A stretch of 64,000 bases of DNA, taken from assembly GCA_963739095.1 (NCBI GenBank), contig CAVTZF010000035.1:62001-126000 (forward strand), given 5' to 3'. The DNA is from JACVRW01 sp963739095 (lineage in GTDB: Bacteria > Actinomycetota > Thermoleophilia > Solirubrobacterales > Thermoleophilaceae). Numbering within the stretch: the stretch's first letter is position 1; every line of letters starts with the position of its first letter. Shown here one piece after another: positions 52,360 to 61,660 of the stretch. Made by a program: the position numbers and the translations under genes. The notes beneath the pieces are model-generated. The model was not told the DNA's origin. It made no database searches and was given only the letters and a program-made list of their open reading frames with translations.

Positions 52360-53539
52360 GGTCCCTCCGCCTCGACGCGGTCGCAGATGAGGCGCGCCAG
52401 CGCGAGCGACGAGGTCGCCGCCGGCGAGGGCGCGTTCCGCACGTGCAGGGCGCGCGGGGTCTCCGAGACGACGAAGTCGTCGATGAGGCGGCCGTCGCGG
52501 CCGATCGCCTGCGCGCGGATGCCGTAGAAGCCACCGTCGAAGTCCTCGGGACGGATCTCCGGCACGTAGTGCGCGGCGGCCGCGGCGAACGTCTCCTTGC
52601 GAAGCGCGTGGCGCAGCTCCGAGCGCCCCGTCCGCCACCAGCGCCGCGCCACGCGCAGCGTCCCGGGCCAGGTGACGTCGCCGGCGTTGCGGGGCCACAG
52701 CAGCGCGCTCGGTCCGAGCGAGACGTGACCGTCGATGTGACGGCTCAGGTGCACGCCGAGGAAGGGCAGGTCCGGGTCGGGCACCGGATAGATGAGCGAC
52801 TTGACGAGGTGCGAGCGCTCGGGCCGGAGGTACAGGTAGCTGCCCTTGAAGGGCACGATCCGCGGATCGGGCGAGGCCCCGGCCGCCACCGCGAGCTCGT
52901 CCGCCGCCGCGCCCGCGCAGAACACCGCGAAGCCGGCGCGCGTCTGACCGTGGGAGTGGCCGAGCACGACCCGGCTTCCCTCGACCCTCACCGTCTCGAC
53001 GGCGCAGCTGGTCACGATCTCGGCGTCCTTGTCGCGCAGCCCTGCCGCGAGCGAGCGCGCGACGGCCGCGAAGTCGACGATCCCAGTCGACGGCGAGTCG
53101 AGCGCGGCGACGCCGCGGGCGTGCGGCTCGACGGCTCGCAGCTCGTTCGCATCGAGCCGGCGCAGCCCGCTGACGCCGTTCTCGCGGCCGCGCCGCTCGA
53201 GCTCGTCAAGCCGGCCGAGCTCCCCCTCGTGAAGGGCGACGATCAGCTTGCCGCAACGCTCGTGCGGGATCGAGTGCTGCTCGCAGTACGAGTAGAGCTC
53301 GCGCGCGCCGGTCACGCACAGGCGCGCCTTCAGGGAGCCCGGCTTGTAGTAGATGCCCGCGTGGATCACGCCGCTGTTGGCGCCGGTCTGCCCCGTGCCC
53401 ACCTCGGTCTCGCGTTCGAGCACGGCGATGCGCCGGTCCGGCCAGCGCGTGCCGAGCTCGCGCGCAACGGCCAGGCCGAGGATGCCCCCGCCTACGACGG
53501 CGAAGTGCTCGGGCCGAGCTCCGAGGGCGCCCCCGCCAC
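52356..53539 (-). CDS. lhgO: L-2-hydroxyglutarate oxidase (LhgO)-like FAD enzyme (one frameshift at the start)
   Basis: About 393 residues. The FAD motif AVVGGGILGLAVARELG is followed by TGQTGANSGVIHAGIYYKPG, RCGKLIVALHEGEL, VEPHARGVAALDSPSTGIVD, PFKGSYLYLRPERSHLVKSL and LGVHLSRHIDGHVSLGPSAL, strong LhgO signatures; the C-terminus NAPSPAATSSLALARLICD fits. It oxidises L-2-hydroxyglutarate to 2-oxoglutarate, passing electrons to the respiratory chain. A missing base near 53492 (CCG[G]AG) separates the GTG at 53537-53539 from the FAD motif. Its place among nucleotide-sugar genes suggests a link to the WbpB-like oxidoreductase. Confidence 0.9.
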
Positions 53540-54532
53540 TCAGCCGGCCTGCTTCTGAGGCGCCCCGCTGGCGAGCAGCTCGAGGTCGGCGTCGACCATC
53601 AGCTGCACCATCTCCTCGAAGCTCGTGCGCGGCACCCAGCCGAGCTTCTCGCGCGCCTTCGAGGCGTCGCCGATCAGGTGCTCGACCTCGGCCGGCCGCA
53701 GGAAGGCAGGGTCGATCCGGACGTGCTTGTCGGAGTCGACGCCGACGTGCGCGAAGGCGACCTCGACGAGCTGGCGCACGCTGTGCGCCTCACCGGTGGC
53801 GATCACGTAGTCGTCCGGCTCGTCCTGCTGGAGCATCAGCCACATCGCCTCGACGTAGTCCTTCGCGTAGCCCCAGTCGCGCTCGGCGTCGAGGTTGCCG
53901 AGCGCCAGCTCGTCCTGGAGGCCGAGCTTGATCGCCGCCGCCGCATGCGTGACCTTGCGGGTCACGAACTCGAGCCCGCGCCGCTCGCCCTCGTGGTTGA
54001 AGAGGATCCCCGAGCATGCGAACAGGTCGTAGGACTCGCGGTAGTTGACCGTGATGAAGTGGCCATAGGCCTTCGCGACGCCGTAGGGCGAGCGCGGATA
54101 GAAGGGCGTCGACTCGCGCTGCGGCACCTCGAGCACCTTCCCGAACATCTCCGAGGACGACGCCTGGTAGAAGCGCGCCTCAGGCCGCACCTCGCGCATC
54201 GCCTCGAGCATGCGCGTAACGCCGAGGCCGGTGAACTCCGCCGTCAGCACGGGCTGGGTCCAGGACGCCGCCACGAACGACATGGCGGCGAGGTTGTAGA
54301 TCTCCTCCGGCTCGGTCTCGCGCAGGACGTCGACGAGCGAGCGCTGGTCCAGCAGGTCGCCGGTGTGGAGCGTGATCCGGTCCCGGAAGCCGCTCAGGCG
54401 CTGGAAGGTCTCCGTCGAGGAGCGCCGCACCATGCCGTGGACGTCGTAGCCCTTCTCGAGGAGGAACTCGGCGAGGTGGGAGCCGTCCTGGCCGGTGATG
54501 CCGGTGATGAGGGCGCGTGCGGTGAGATTCAT
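53540..54532 (-). CDS. gmd: GDP-mannose 4,6-dehydratase (Gmd)
   Basis: 330 residues. ALITGITGQDGSHLAEFLLE is the diagnostic Gmd start; VHGMVRRSSTETFQRLSGF, LAAMSFVAASWTQPVLTAEF, YQASSSEMFGKVLEVPQRES with the catalytic Glu, YPRSPYGVAKAYGHFITVNY with Tyr-x3-Lys, and FNHEGERRGLEFVTRKVTHA follow. It converts GDP-mannose to GDP-4-keto-6-deoxymannose. Its partner Rmd is at 46.4-47.3 kb. The stop abuts the LhgO start, so the two are one operon. ATG at 54530-54532; the 72-base gap to the divergent RfbF gene holds both promoters. Confidence 0.95.
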   Translation of the reverse strand: MNLTARALITGITGQDGSHLAEFLLEKGYDVHGMVRRSSTETFQRLSGFRDRITLHTGDLLDQRSLVDVLRETEPEEIYNLAAMSFVAASWTQPVLTAEFTGLGVTRMLEAMREVRPEARFYQASSSEMFGKVLEVPQRESTPFYPRSPYGVAKAYGHFITVNYRESYDLFACSGILFNHEGERRGLEFVTRKVTHAAAAIKLGLQDELALGNLDAERDWGYAKDYVEAMWLMLQQDEPDDYVIATGEAHSVRQLVEVAFAHVGVDSDKHVRIDPAFLRPAEVEHLIGDASKAREKLGWVPRTSFEEMVQLMVDADLELLASGAPQKQAG

Positions 54533-54604
54533 GCGGCGAGAGATTACGTGCCTCGGTAGCTTTCGCGCCGTTGATGCGACGTCGACGTTCAAGCCGCGCC
54601 GCCG

Positions 54605-55386
54605 GTGAAGGCCGTCATCCTCGCCGGCGGCTCGGCACGCGCTCAGCGAGGAGACCGCGGTCCGGCCCAAGCCGATGGTCGAGATCGGCGGCAAGCCGAT
54701 CCTCTGGCACATCATGAAGATCTACTCCGCGCACGGCATCAACGACTTCGTCATCTGCCTCGGCTACAAGGGCTACATGATCAAGGAGTACTTCGCGAAC
54801 TACTTCCTGCACACGTCCGACGTCACGTTCGACATCGGCGCAGCAACGCGATGGAGGTCCACCAGAGCGAGCGCCGAGCCGTGGCGCGTGACGCTGGTCG
54901 ACACCGGCGAGCACGACGCATGACCGGCGGGCGGCTGCAGCGCGTGCTGCAGTACGTCGGCGACGAGGAGTTCTGCTTCACCTACGGCGACGGCGTCGCC
55001 GACGTCGACATCGGCGCGCTCGATCGCGCTTCCACCGCGCAGCAGGGCACGCTGGCGACCGTGACCGCGGTGCAGCCGCCCGGCCGCTTCGGCGCGCTCG
55101 AGATCGACGGGCGACCGCGTCGCGCGGCTTCCAGGAGAAGCCGCACGGCGACGGCGGCTGGATCAACGGCGGCTTCTTCGTGCTGTCGCCGCGAGGTCGG
55201 CCGACTACCTCGAGGGCGACGACGACGGTCTGGGAGCGCGAGCCGCTGGAGCGGCTCGCGCGCGACGGCCAGCTCGCGCGCCTACCAGCACCGGCTTCTG
55301 GCAGCCGATGGACACGCTGCGCGACAAGACGTCAGCTCGAGGAGCTCTGGGCGTCCGGCGACGCGCCGTGGAAGACGTGGGCGTAG
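54605..55386 (+). CDS. rfbF: Glucose-1-phosphate cytidylyltransferase (RfbF; heavily frameshifted)
   Basis: About 258 residues. Pieces read VKAVILAGG, VRPKPMVEIGGKPILWHIMK, YSAHGINDFVICLGYKGYMI, FCFTYGDGVADVDIGAL, TLATVTAVQPPGRFGALEID, INGGFFVLSP and VWEREPLERLARDGQLA, all RfbF landmarks, ending ELWASGDAPWKTWA. It makes CDP-glucose from CTP and glucose-1-phosphate. At least eight single-base breaks occur (for example near 54631, 54645, 54842, 54890, 54920, 55190 and 55265), nearly all at codon third positions, so I regard it as an intact gene in a mixed consensus. It overlaps the start of RfbG. Confidence 0.88.
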
Positions 55387-56480
55387 ACGCCGGCCTTCTG
55401 GCGCGGCCGGCGGGTCCTCGTCACCGGCCACACCGGCTTCAAGGGCAGCTGGCTCGCGCTGTGGCTGCGACGCGCTGGGCGCCGACGTCACCGGCTATCG
55501 CGCTGGCGTCCCGACCGACGCCGTCGCTGTTCGAGCTCGCGCGCGTCGGCGACGGGCATCGACGTCGCGTCGACGGCGACGTCCGCGACCGCGCGGCGCT
55601 GGCGCGACGCGATCGCGCGAGCGCGGCCCGAGGTCGTGTTCCACCTGGCCGCGCAGTCGCTCGTGCGCGCGCTCGTACGCGCGAGCCGGTCGAGACGTAC
55701 GCGACCAACGTCATGGGCACCGTCAACGTGCTCGAGGCCGTGCGCACGCGCCGACGGCGTGCGCGTGGTCGTCAACGTCACGACCGACAAGTGCTACGAG
55801 AACCGCGAGTGGGAGTGGGCCTACCGCGAGGACGAGCCGCTGGGCGGCCACGACCCGTACTCGCAGCAGCAAGGGCTGCGCGGAGCTCGTCACCGCCGCC
55901 TACCGCGCCTCGTTCTTCGGCGCCGGACGGCGCCGGCGGTCGCGTCGGCGCGCGCCGGCAACGTGATCGGCGGCGGCGACTGGGCGCGAGGACCGGCTGA
56001 TCCCCGACGTCGATGCGCGGCGCGCTCGCGGGCGAGCCGGTGCGCGATCCGCAACCCGGACGCGATCCGGCCCTGGCAGCACGTGCTCAACCCGCTGAGC
56101 GGCTACCTGCTGCTCGCCGAGCGGCTGTGGGACGATCGCGGCGCTACGCCGACGGCCTGGAACTTCGGCCCGGCCGACGCGCGACGCGCGCCCGGTGCGC
56201 TGGATCGTCGAGCGCCTCGCCGAGCTGTGGGGCGACGGGCTCGCGCTGGGAGCCGCGACGCGGGCGACGCATCCGCACGAGGCGCCACTACCTGCAAGCT
56301 CGACTCCTCGAAGGCGCGCGCGCGGCTCGGCTGGGCGCCGCGCTGGGACCTCGAGCGACGCGCTCGCGAGCATCGTCGACTGGTACCGCGCGCTGCGCGC
56401 CGGCGCGGACATGCGCGCGTCACGCCTCGGCCAGATCCGCGCCTTCGAGGCCGAGCGGCCGCGCCGGCCGCGCCGCATGA
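55368..56480 (+). CDS. rfbG: CDP-glucose 4,6-dehydratase (RfbG; heavily frameshifted)
   Basis: About 360 residues. RRVLVTGHTGFKGSWLALWL is the RfbG/SDR start; ARPEVVFHLAAQSLVRALV, NVMGTVNVLEAVRT, VVVNVTTDKCYENREWEWAY, DEPLGGHDPYS then KGCAELVTAAYRASFF, ARAGNVIGGGDWA, IRPWQHVLNPLSGYLLLAER and KARARLGWAPRWDL follow, with the catalytic Asp/Lys and Tyr-x3-Lys region. It turns CDP-glucose into CDP-4-keto-6-deoxyglucose. Extra bases at 55471, 55499, 55557, 55605, 55749, 55864, 55925, 55987, 56012 and 56043 each leave two third-position alternatives side by side. Its stop overlaps the next ATG (ATGA). Confidence 0.88.
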
Positions 56481-57730
56481 CGACGCCGCCTGCCGCTTCT
56501 GCGGCGCGCCGCTCGAGCACGTCTTCGTCGACCTCGGCATGTCGCCGCTCGCGAACTCCTACCTGACGCGCGGAGCAGCTCGACCGGATGGAGCCGTTCT
56601 ATCCGCTGCACGCGCTCGTCTGCGACGAGTGCTTCCTCGTCCAGCTCGAGCGAGTTCGAGCCGCCGGAGCGCATCTTCAGCGACTACGCCTACTTCTCGT
56701 CGTACTCCGACCTGGCTCGAGCACGCGCGGCGCTACGTCGAGACGATGGTCGAGCGCTTCGGCCTCGGCGCGCGAGCAGCCACGTGGTCGAGATCGCGAG
56801 CAACGACGGCTACCTGCTGCAGTACTTCGTCGAGCGCGGCATCCCGGTGCTCGGCATCGAGCCGGCCGCCAACGTCGCCGAGGTCGGCGGTCGAGAAGCG
56901 GCGTTCCGACGCTGGTCGAGTTCTTCGGCGCGAGACCGCGCGCCGAGCTCGTCGCGCGACGGCATCAGCGCCGACCTGCTGATCGGCAACAACGTGCTCG
57001 CGCACGTGCCCGACCTCAACGACTTCGTCGGCGGCATGAAGATCCTGCTCGCGCCGGGCGGCGTGATCACGATGGAGTTCCCGCACCTGCTGCGGCTGAT
57101 CGAGCGAGAACCAGTTCGACACGATCTACCACGAGCACTTCTCGTACTTCTCGTTCCTCACCGTCGCGCGCGGTCTTCGCGCGCCACGGCCTGCGCGCTG
57201 TTCGACGTCGAGGAGCTGCCGACGCACGGCGGCTCGCTGCGCATCTACGCGCTGCCACGACGGACGACGCGCGCAAGCCGGTCGACCGAGCGCGCCGCGA
57301 GCTGCTGGCGACGCGAGCGACGCGGCCGGCTCTCGACCGGCTCGAGACCTACCTCGGCTTCGCCGAGCAGGTGCGCGCAGGACAAGCGCGCAGCCTGCTC
57401 GACGTTCCTGATCGACGCGCAAGCGCGACGGGCAAGCGCGATCGCGGCTACGGCGCGCCGGCCAAGGGCAACACGCTGCTCAACTACTGCGGCGATCGGA
57501 CCGACTTCCTCGACTACACCGTCGACCGCAACCCGCACAAGCAGGGCCGCTTCCTGCCCGGCACGCACATCCCGATCCGCGCGCCCGAGGCGCTTCGCGA
57601 GACGCGGCCCGACCTGGTCTTCATCCTGCCCTGGAACCTGAAGGACGAGATCATCGAGCAGCTCGCCTTCATCCGCGAGTGGGGCGGCCGCTTCGTCGTG
57701 CGTGCGCCCGATCTGCGCGTGTACGACTGA
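56477..57730 (+). CDS. NDP-hexose C-methyltransferase-like (zinc-binding N-terminus; frameshifted)
   Basis: About 410 residues. The N-terminal Cys pairs (CRFCGAPLEHVFVDLGMSPL, then ALVCDECFLVQLE) form the zinc-binding module of Methyltransf_13 proteins. The SAM motif is VVEIASNDGYLLQYFVERGI; NNVLAHVPDLNDFVGGMKIL and YHEHFSYFSFLTVA follow, and the C-terminal Methyltransf_14 part has GYGAPAKGNTLLNYCG and FILPWNLKDEIIEQLAFIRE. Relatives such as TylC3 and the tcaB9 group add a C3 methyl group to 4-keto-6-deoxysugars, giving branched sugars. At least eight third-position breaks occur before about 57440; the rest is clean. Substrate here is probably the RfbG product. Confidence 0.87.
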
Positions 57731-57766
57731 TCACAGCGGCCCGCTTTCACTAGCCTGGCGCCGGCC

Positions 57767-58528
57767 ATGACCGATCTCCCAGCCCCTCCGCCGCAGATTT
57801 CGAGCCGACTCCTGCGCGTCGCCACCCCGAGCGGCGAGCGCGAGGTCGACATCTACTGCGAGGAGGGCTTCCGCGTCCTGTCCGAGCTCTGGACGCGCAG
57901 CAACTGGCAGAACCGGCTCTCCTACGAGGTCACCTGGCTCGGCATCCCGATCATCCAGCTGCCCGAGGACATGGTCGTGATGCAGGAGCTGATCTGGAAG
58001 GTGCGGCCGGACGTGATCGTCGAGTCCGGCGTCGCCCACGGCGGCGCGCTCGTGCTGTACGCCTCGATCATGAGCTGCTCGGCCGCGGCCGCGTCATCGG
58101 CGTGGACATCGAGATCCGCAAGTACAACCGGCTCGCGATCGAGGCCCATCCGCTCAGCCATCGGATCGAGCTGATCGAGGGCGACTCGCTCGCGGACGAG
58201 ACGGTCGCGGCGGTGCGGTCCGCATCCAGCCGGGCGAGCGCGTGATGGTCGCGCTCGACTCGAACCACACCAGCGAGCACGTGCGCCGGCGAGCTCGAGC
58301 GCTACGCCCCGCTCGTCACGCCGAACAGCTACCTCGTCGTGTTCGATGCCGTGATGGCGCTCGTGGCGGACGCTCCCGCCGCGGGCGAGGGCTGGGCGAG
58401 GACAACCCGCTCGAGGCGGTGCGCGAGTTCCTGGACGGCAACGACGACTTCGAGGTCGACCGTCCTACGAGCGGCTCGCGGTCACCTACTGCCAGGGCGG
58501 CTTCCTGCGGCGGCGGGAGAGCGACTGA
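57767..58528 (+). CDS. CmcI-like (cephalosporin hydroxylase family) protein (frameshifted)
   Basis: About 252 residues. SYEVTWLGIPIIQLPEDMVV, MQELIWKVRPDVIVESGVAH, IGVDIEIRKYNRLAIEAHPL, IELIEGDSLADETVAAVRS and VMVALDSNHTSEHVRRELER are the standard features of the CmcI/rhamnosyl O-methyltransferase family, a SAM-binding Rossmann fold. In glycan loci these are thought to O-methylate sugars; in cephamycin synthesis they modify the antibiotic. Breaks near 58078, 58221, 58290, 58398, 58470. It follows the C-methyltransferase by 36 bases. Confidence 0.8.
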
Positions 58529-58538
58529 GGGAGCGCCC

Positions 58539-59062
58539 GTGCTCTTCCGCGAGACCGGCGTGGCGGGGATGTTCGTGGTGGAGCCCGAGCGGCACGAGGA
58601 CGAGCGCGGCTTCTTCGCCCGCACGTTCGCGGCCGAGGAGTTCGAGGCGCACGGGCTGGACGCCGCGTGTGCCAGTGCAGCGCGTCCGTTCAACGCAAGG
58701 GCGGGCACCCTGCGCGGCCTCCACTACCAGGCCGACCCGCACGGCGAGGCGAAGCTCGTCCGCTGCACGCGCGGCGCGATCTTCGACGTGGCGCGTCGAC
58801 CTGCGGCCCGACTCGCCGAACGCGCCTGCGCTGGTTCGGCGTCGAGCTGAGCGCCGCCACGGACGCGCGCTGTTCGTGCCCGAGGGCTGCGCCCACGGCT
58901 TTCAGACGCTCGTCGACGCGAGTGAGGTCCACTACCAGATTTCGACCCCATACGTGCCCGACGCGGCGCGTGGCGTGCGCTGGGACGACCCGGCCTTCGG
59001 CATCGAATGGCCGCTGCTGCCGCGCGGGCGGCCGCACGATGTCGGAGCGGGACGCCAGTTAG
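58539..59062 (+). CDS. RmlC-family NDP-sugar 3,5-epimerase-like (frameshifted)
   Basis: About 173 residues. RHEDERGFFARTFAAEEFEA, GTLRGLHYQADPHGEAKLVR with the catalytic His, CTRGAIFDVAVDLRPDSP, FVPEGCAHGFQTLVDASEVH and YQISTPYVPDAARGVRWDDP are RmlC landmarks. In CDP-sugar cassettes such epimerases act on the C-methylated 4-keto sugar. Breaks near 58672, 58796, 58825, 58860 and 59030; the second frame gives the TAG at 59060-59062. It starts 10 bases after the CmcI-like gene. Confidence 0.8.
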
Positions 59063-59075
59063 GCCACTTCGCGCC

Positions 59076-59964
59076 GTGAGCCGTGTGCTCGTCACCGGGG
59101 CGAGCGGCTTCATGGCCGGCCACGCGCTCGCGCCGCTTGCGGCGGGGCATGAGCTGCACGCGGTCAGGCCGCGGGCGGGGAGCACGAGGACGGGGTCATC
59201 TGGCACCGGGCCGACCTGCTCGCCGGCGATGGCGCGGCGCTCGTCGCCGAGGTGGAGCCCAAGCTGCTCCTGCACCTCGGCTGGTACGTCGAGCCGGGCC
59301 GCTTCTGGAACACCCCGGAGAACGTCCGCTGGGTCGAGGCGTCGCTGGCGCTTCTGCGCGCCTTCGCGGCCGCCGGGGGGCGGCGCGCCGTGCTCGCCGG
59401 CACGTCTGCCGAGTACGACTGGGACGCGGCGGGAGAGCCGTGCAACGAGCTGCGCACGCCGCTGCGGCCGGCCACCCTCTACGGGGCGGCGAAGCACCCG
59501 TTGCACGCCGTGGCGGCCGCCTACGCGGACGAGGCAGGCTTCGACTCGCCTGGGGTCGCATCTCCTTCCTGTACGGCCCGGGCGAGCCGGACGGCGGCTC
59601 GTGCCGGCGGTGGGCCGTGCTCTGCTCGCCGGCGAGCCTGTCGCCGACGACGAGCGGCGTCGCAGGTGCGCGACTTCATGCATGTCGAGGACGTAGGAGC
59701 GGCGTTCGCAGCGCTATGGACAGTGACGTGACGGGACCCGTCAACGTCGCCTCGGGCGAGCTGGTGACGGTCCGTAGCGTGGTCGACACGCTCGCCGAGG
59801 CGGCGGGCCGTCCCGACCTGCCGCGGCCCGGCGAGCTACCCGACCGCGAGGGCGATCCGCCTCGGCTCGTGGCCGACGTGACTCGTCTGCGCGAAGAGGT
59901 CGGCTTCGTCCCGCGGATCGCCCTGGCAGAGGGCCTGCGCGGCACCCTCGACTCGCTGCGATGA
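59076..59964 (+). CDS. NAD(P)-dependent sugar reductase/epimerase (extended SDR; frameshifted)
   Basis: About 297 residues. RVLVTGASGFMAGHALAPLA, LLLHLGWYVEPGRFWNTPEN, VLAGTSAEYDWDAAGEPCNE, TLYGAAKHPLHAVAAAYADE with Tyr-x4-Lys-like spacing, and RDFMHVEDVGAAFAALW lead to the standard C-terminal GPVNVASGELVTVRSVVDTL. It likely reduces C4 of the branched sugar, closing the pathway. The WYVEPGRFWN motif marks the group often found next to RfbFG and C-methyltransferases. Breaks near 59180, 59555, 59600, 59665 and 59720. It ends convergent with the next gene. Confidence 0.82.
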
Positions 59965-60673
59965 AGCCCGGCCGGCGAGCCGGAGCGCGCGCAACCAGCT
60001 CGACGTTGGTGGCGAGCCTGTTCAGCCCCGGTATGCGCGCGAGCAGGCGGTTGCCGTGCCAGATCAGCGGTGTAGCCGGTCCGCAAGCTTGCCCGGAAGG
60101 GTCAGCGGCAGCATGTTCGCCCGGCGCAGCTCGAGTACCTCGAAGCCGTGCCGCTCGAGCAGCGCTCGGGCGCTCTCGACGGTCGTAGAGGCGGTCGTCC
60201 GGCAGCTGTCCGTGGAAGTACTGTCCGGTGCGCCTCGCAATCGCCTCCAGGTAACTGAGCCGGTTCGGGAGCTTGTACACGTAGACGAGCCCGCCGGGCG
60301 CAGGACGCGCGCGATCTCGTCGAGGCTCCATCGGGATCTCCCACATGCTCGAGCACGCCCATCGACAGGACCGCGTCGAAACCGGCGTCGTCGAACGGCA
60401 GTCGCACGGGGTCGCTGGTGTAGAGCGCCTCGAGCCCCGGGTAGCGCTCGAGGGGGCGGTTTCGACCCCATCGATGCCCGGGTCATAGTCGATCGCCGTC
60501 ACGGTCAGCCCGTGCCCACGCAGGAGGTCGGTCATCTGGCCGTAGCCGCAGCCCCAGTCGAGCACCTTGGCCTGCCCGTCGCGGGCTATCCGCTCTGCCG
60601 CGGCCTGGTACTCCGCCATCTGCGGCCGCGACTGCAGGTTGATGTCGCTGCCGTGAACCCGTTTGACCGTCAT
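59962..60673 (-). CDS. SAM-dependent methyltransferase (frameshifted)
   Basis: About 237 residues. The motif I loop is AKVLDWGCGYGQMTDLLRGH, followed by VTAIDYDPGIDG, FDDAGFDAVLSMGVLEHVGD, then APGGLVYVYKLPNRLSYLEA, and IARRTGQYFHGQLPDDRLYD with the tail RIPGLNRLATNVELVARAPA. Breaks near 60430, 60345, 60310 and 60180. I start at ATG 60671-60673. The true stop is unclear because no stop occurs soon after the conserved tail in the current frame; convergent overlap with the reductase is expected. Acceptor unknown. Confidence 0.72.
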
Positions 60674-60734
60674 CGCGATAAGCGGCAAAGAACTAGCAGG
60701 CGGCCCGAGCAGTGACCGCTCGCTGCTCCGCTCG

Positions 60735-61660
60735 ATGCGGCTGGGGATCCCCACCTATAACCGCCGGCCGCTCCTGGAGCGGCGATCCGCTCGGTCCTCG
60801 ATCAGGACTACCCGGAGCTCGACCTCGTGGTGTCGGACAACGCGTCGAGCGACGACACCGAGTCTGCCCTCAGCGGCCCTTGCGAGCGCCGACCCGCGGC
60901 TTCGCTACGAGCGCGCCCGGGAGAACCGCGGCCACGCCGCCAACTTTCGGCGCGTGTTCGAGTTCGCCCGCGGCGACTACTTCATGTGGCTGTCGGATGA
61001 CGACGAGATAACGCCCGGCTACATCCGTCGCTGCGTCGAGGAGCTCGAGGCCGACCCGGGCCTCGTGGGGGGGGCGGGCGCGGGCGCTACCACCGCGAAG
61101 GCGAGCACGTGGTCCTCGAGCGTGCGATCAACCTCACGAGTCCCCGGCCTAGCCGTGCGGGTCCTGCGCTTCTACAGCCAGGTGACGCTGAACGGAGCAC
61201 TCTCGTCGGTCTGGCGGCGACACGAGTTGCTCGGGATCCCGTTCGCGAGGTGATGGCAGGCGATTGGGTGCTCGTGGGCGCGCTGGCGGCGCGGGGCAGG
61301 CTGCCGACGCTCGAGGACGTGAACATCGTCCGCTCGCTGAGCGGAGTCTCGACCGACCCGACTGCGCTGGCGCGTCAGTTCGGCGACGTGGGGGTCGTCG
61401 AGCGCTATATCCCGCATGCGGGCAACGGCTGGACCGTCTTCCGTCACGTGGCGGCGGAGGAGCCCGCCTACGTGGCGCTCGGGGCCGCCGCCGGGTCGCG
61501 GTGGGAGCGCTGAGCGGCGGTCTGATCGCCTGCGCTTCACCGGCGTGACCTACGCGCGCAAGGCGCTCGAGCGGCTCGGCCTCCTCGAGTCGGCGCGCCG
61601 GGCGATCGAGCCACTCGCGCCGGCCGCCACCGGCCCGGCGATCGGTCAGCGCCGCAGTAG
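60735..61660 (+). CDS. GT2-family glycosyltransferase (frameshifted)
   Basis: About 305 residues. MRLGIPTYNRRPLLER, LDLVVSDNASSDDTESAL, RGHAANFRRVFEFARGDYF and MWLSDDDEITPGYIRRCVEE form a GT-A domain with the DDD motif. Later pieces, RFYSQVTLNGALSSVWRRHE, VMAGDWVLVGALAARGRLPT and SLSGVSTDPTALARQFGDVG, are typical of GT2 enzymes in O-antigen loci. Breaks near 60778, 60880, 61075, 61250 and 61512; the end after 61513 (YARKALERLGLLESARRAIE) is tentative. It converges on the second flippase gene. Confidence 0.8.

Noticed and set aside
54605..57730. Programmed frameshifting or a string of pseudogenes in the CDP-sugar genes
   Set aside because: There are far too many shifts per gene, no slippery sites, and no loss of conservation after each break; a merged consensus explains them better.
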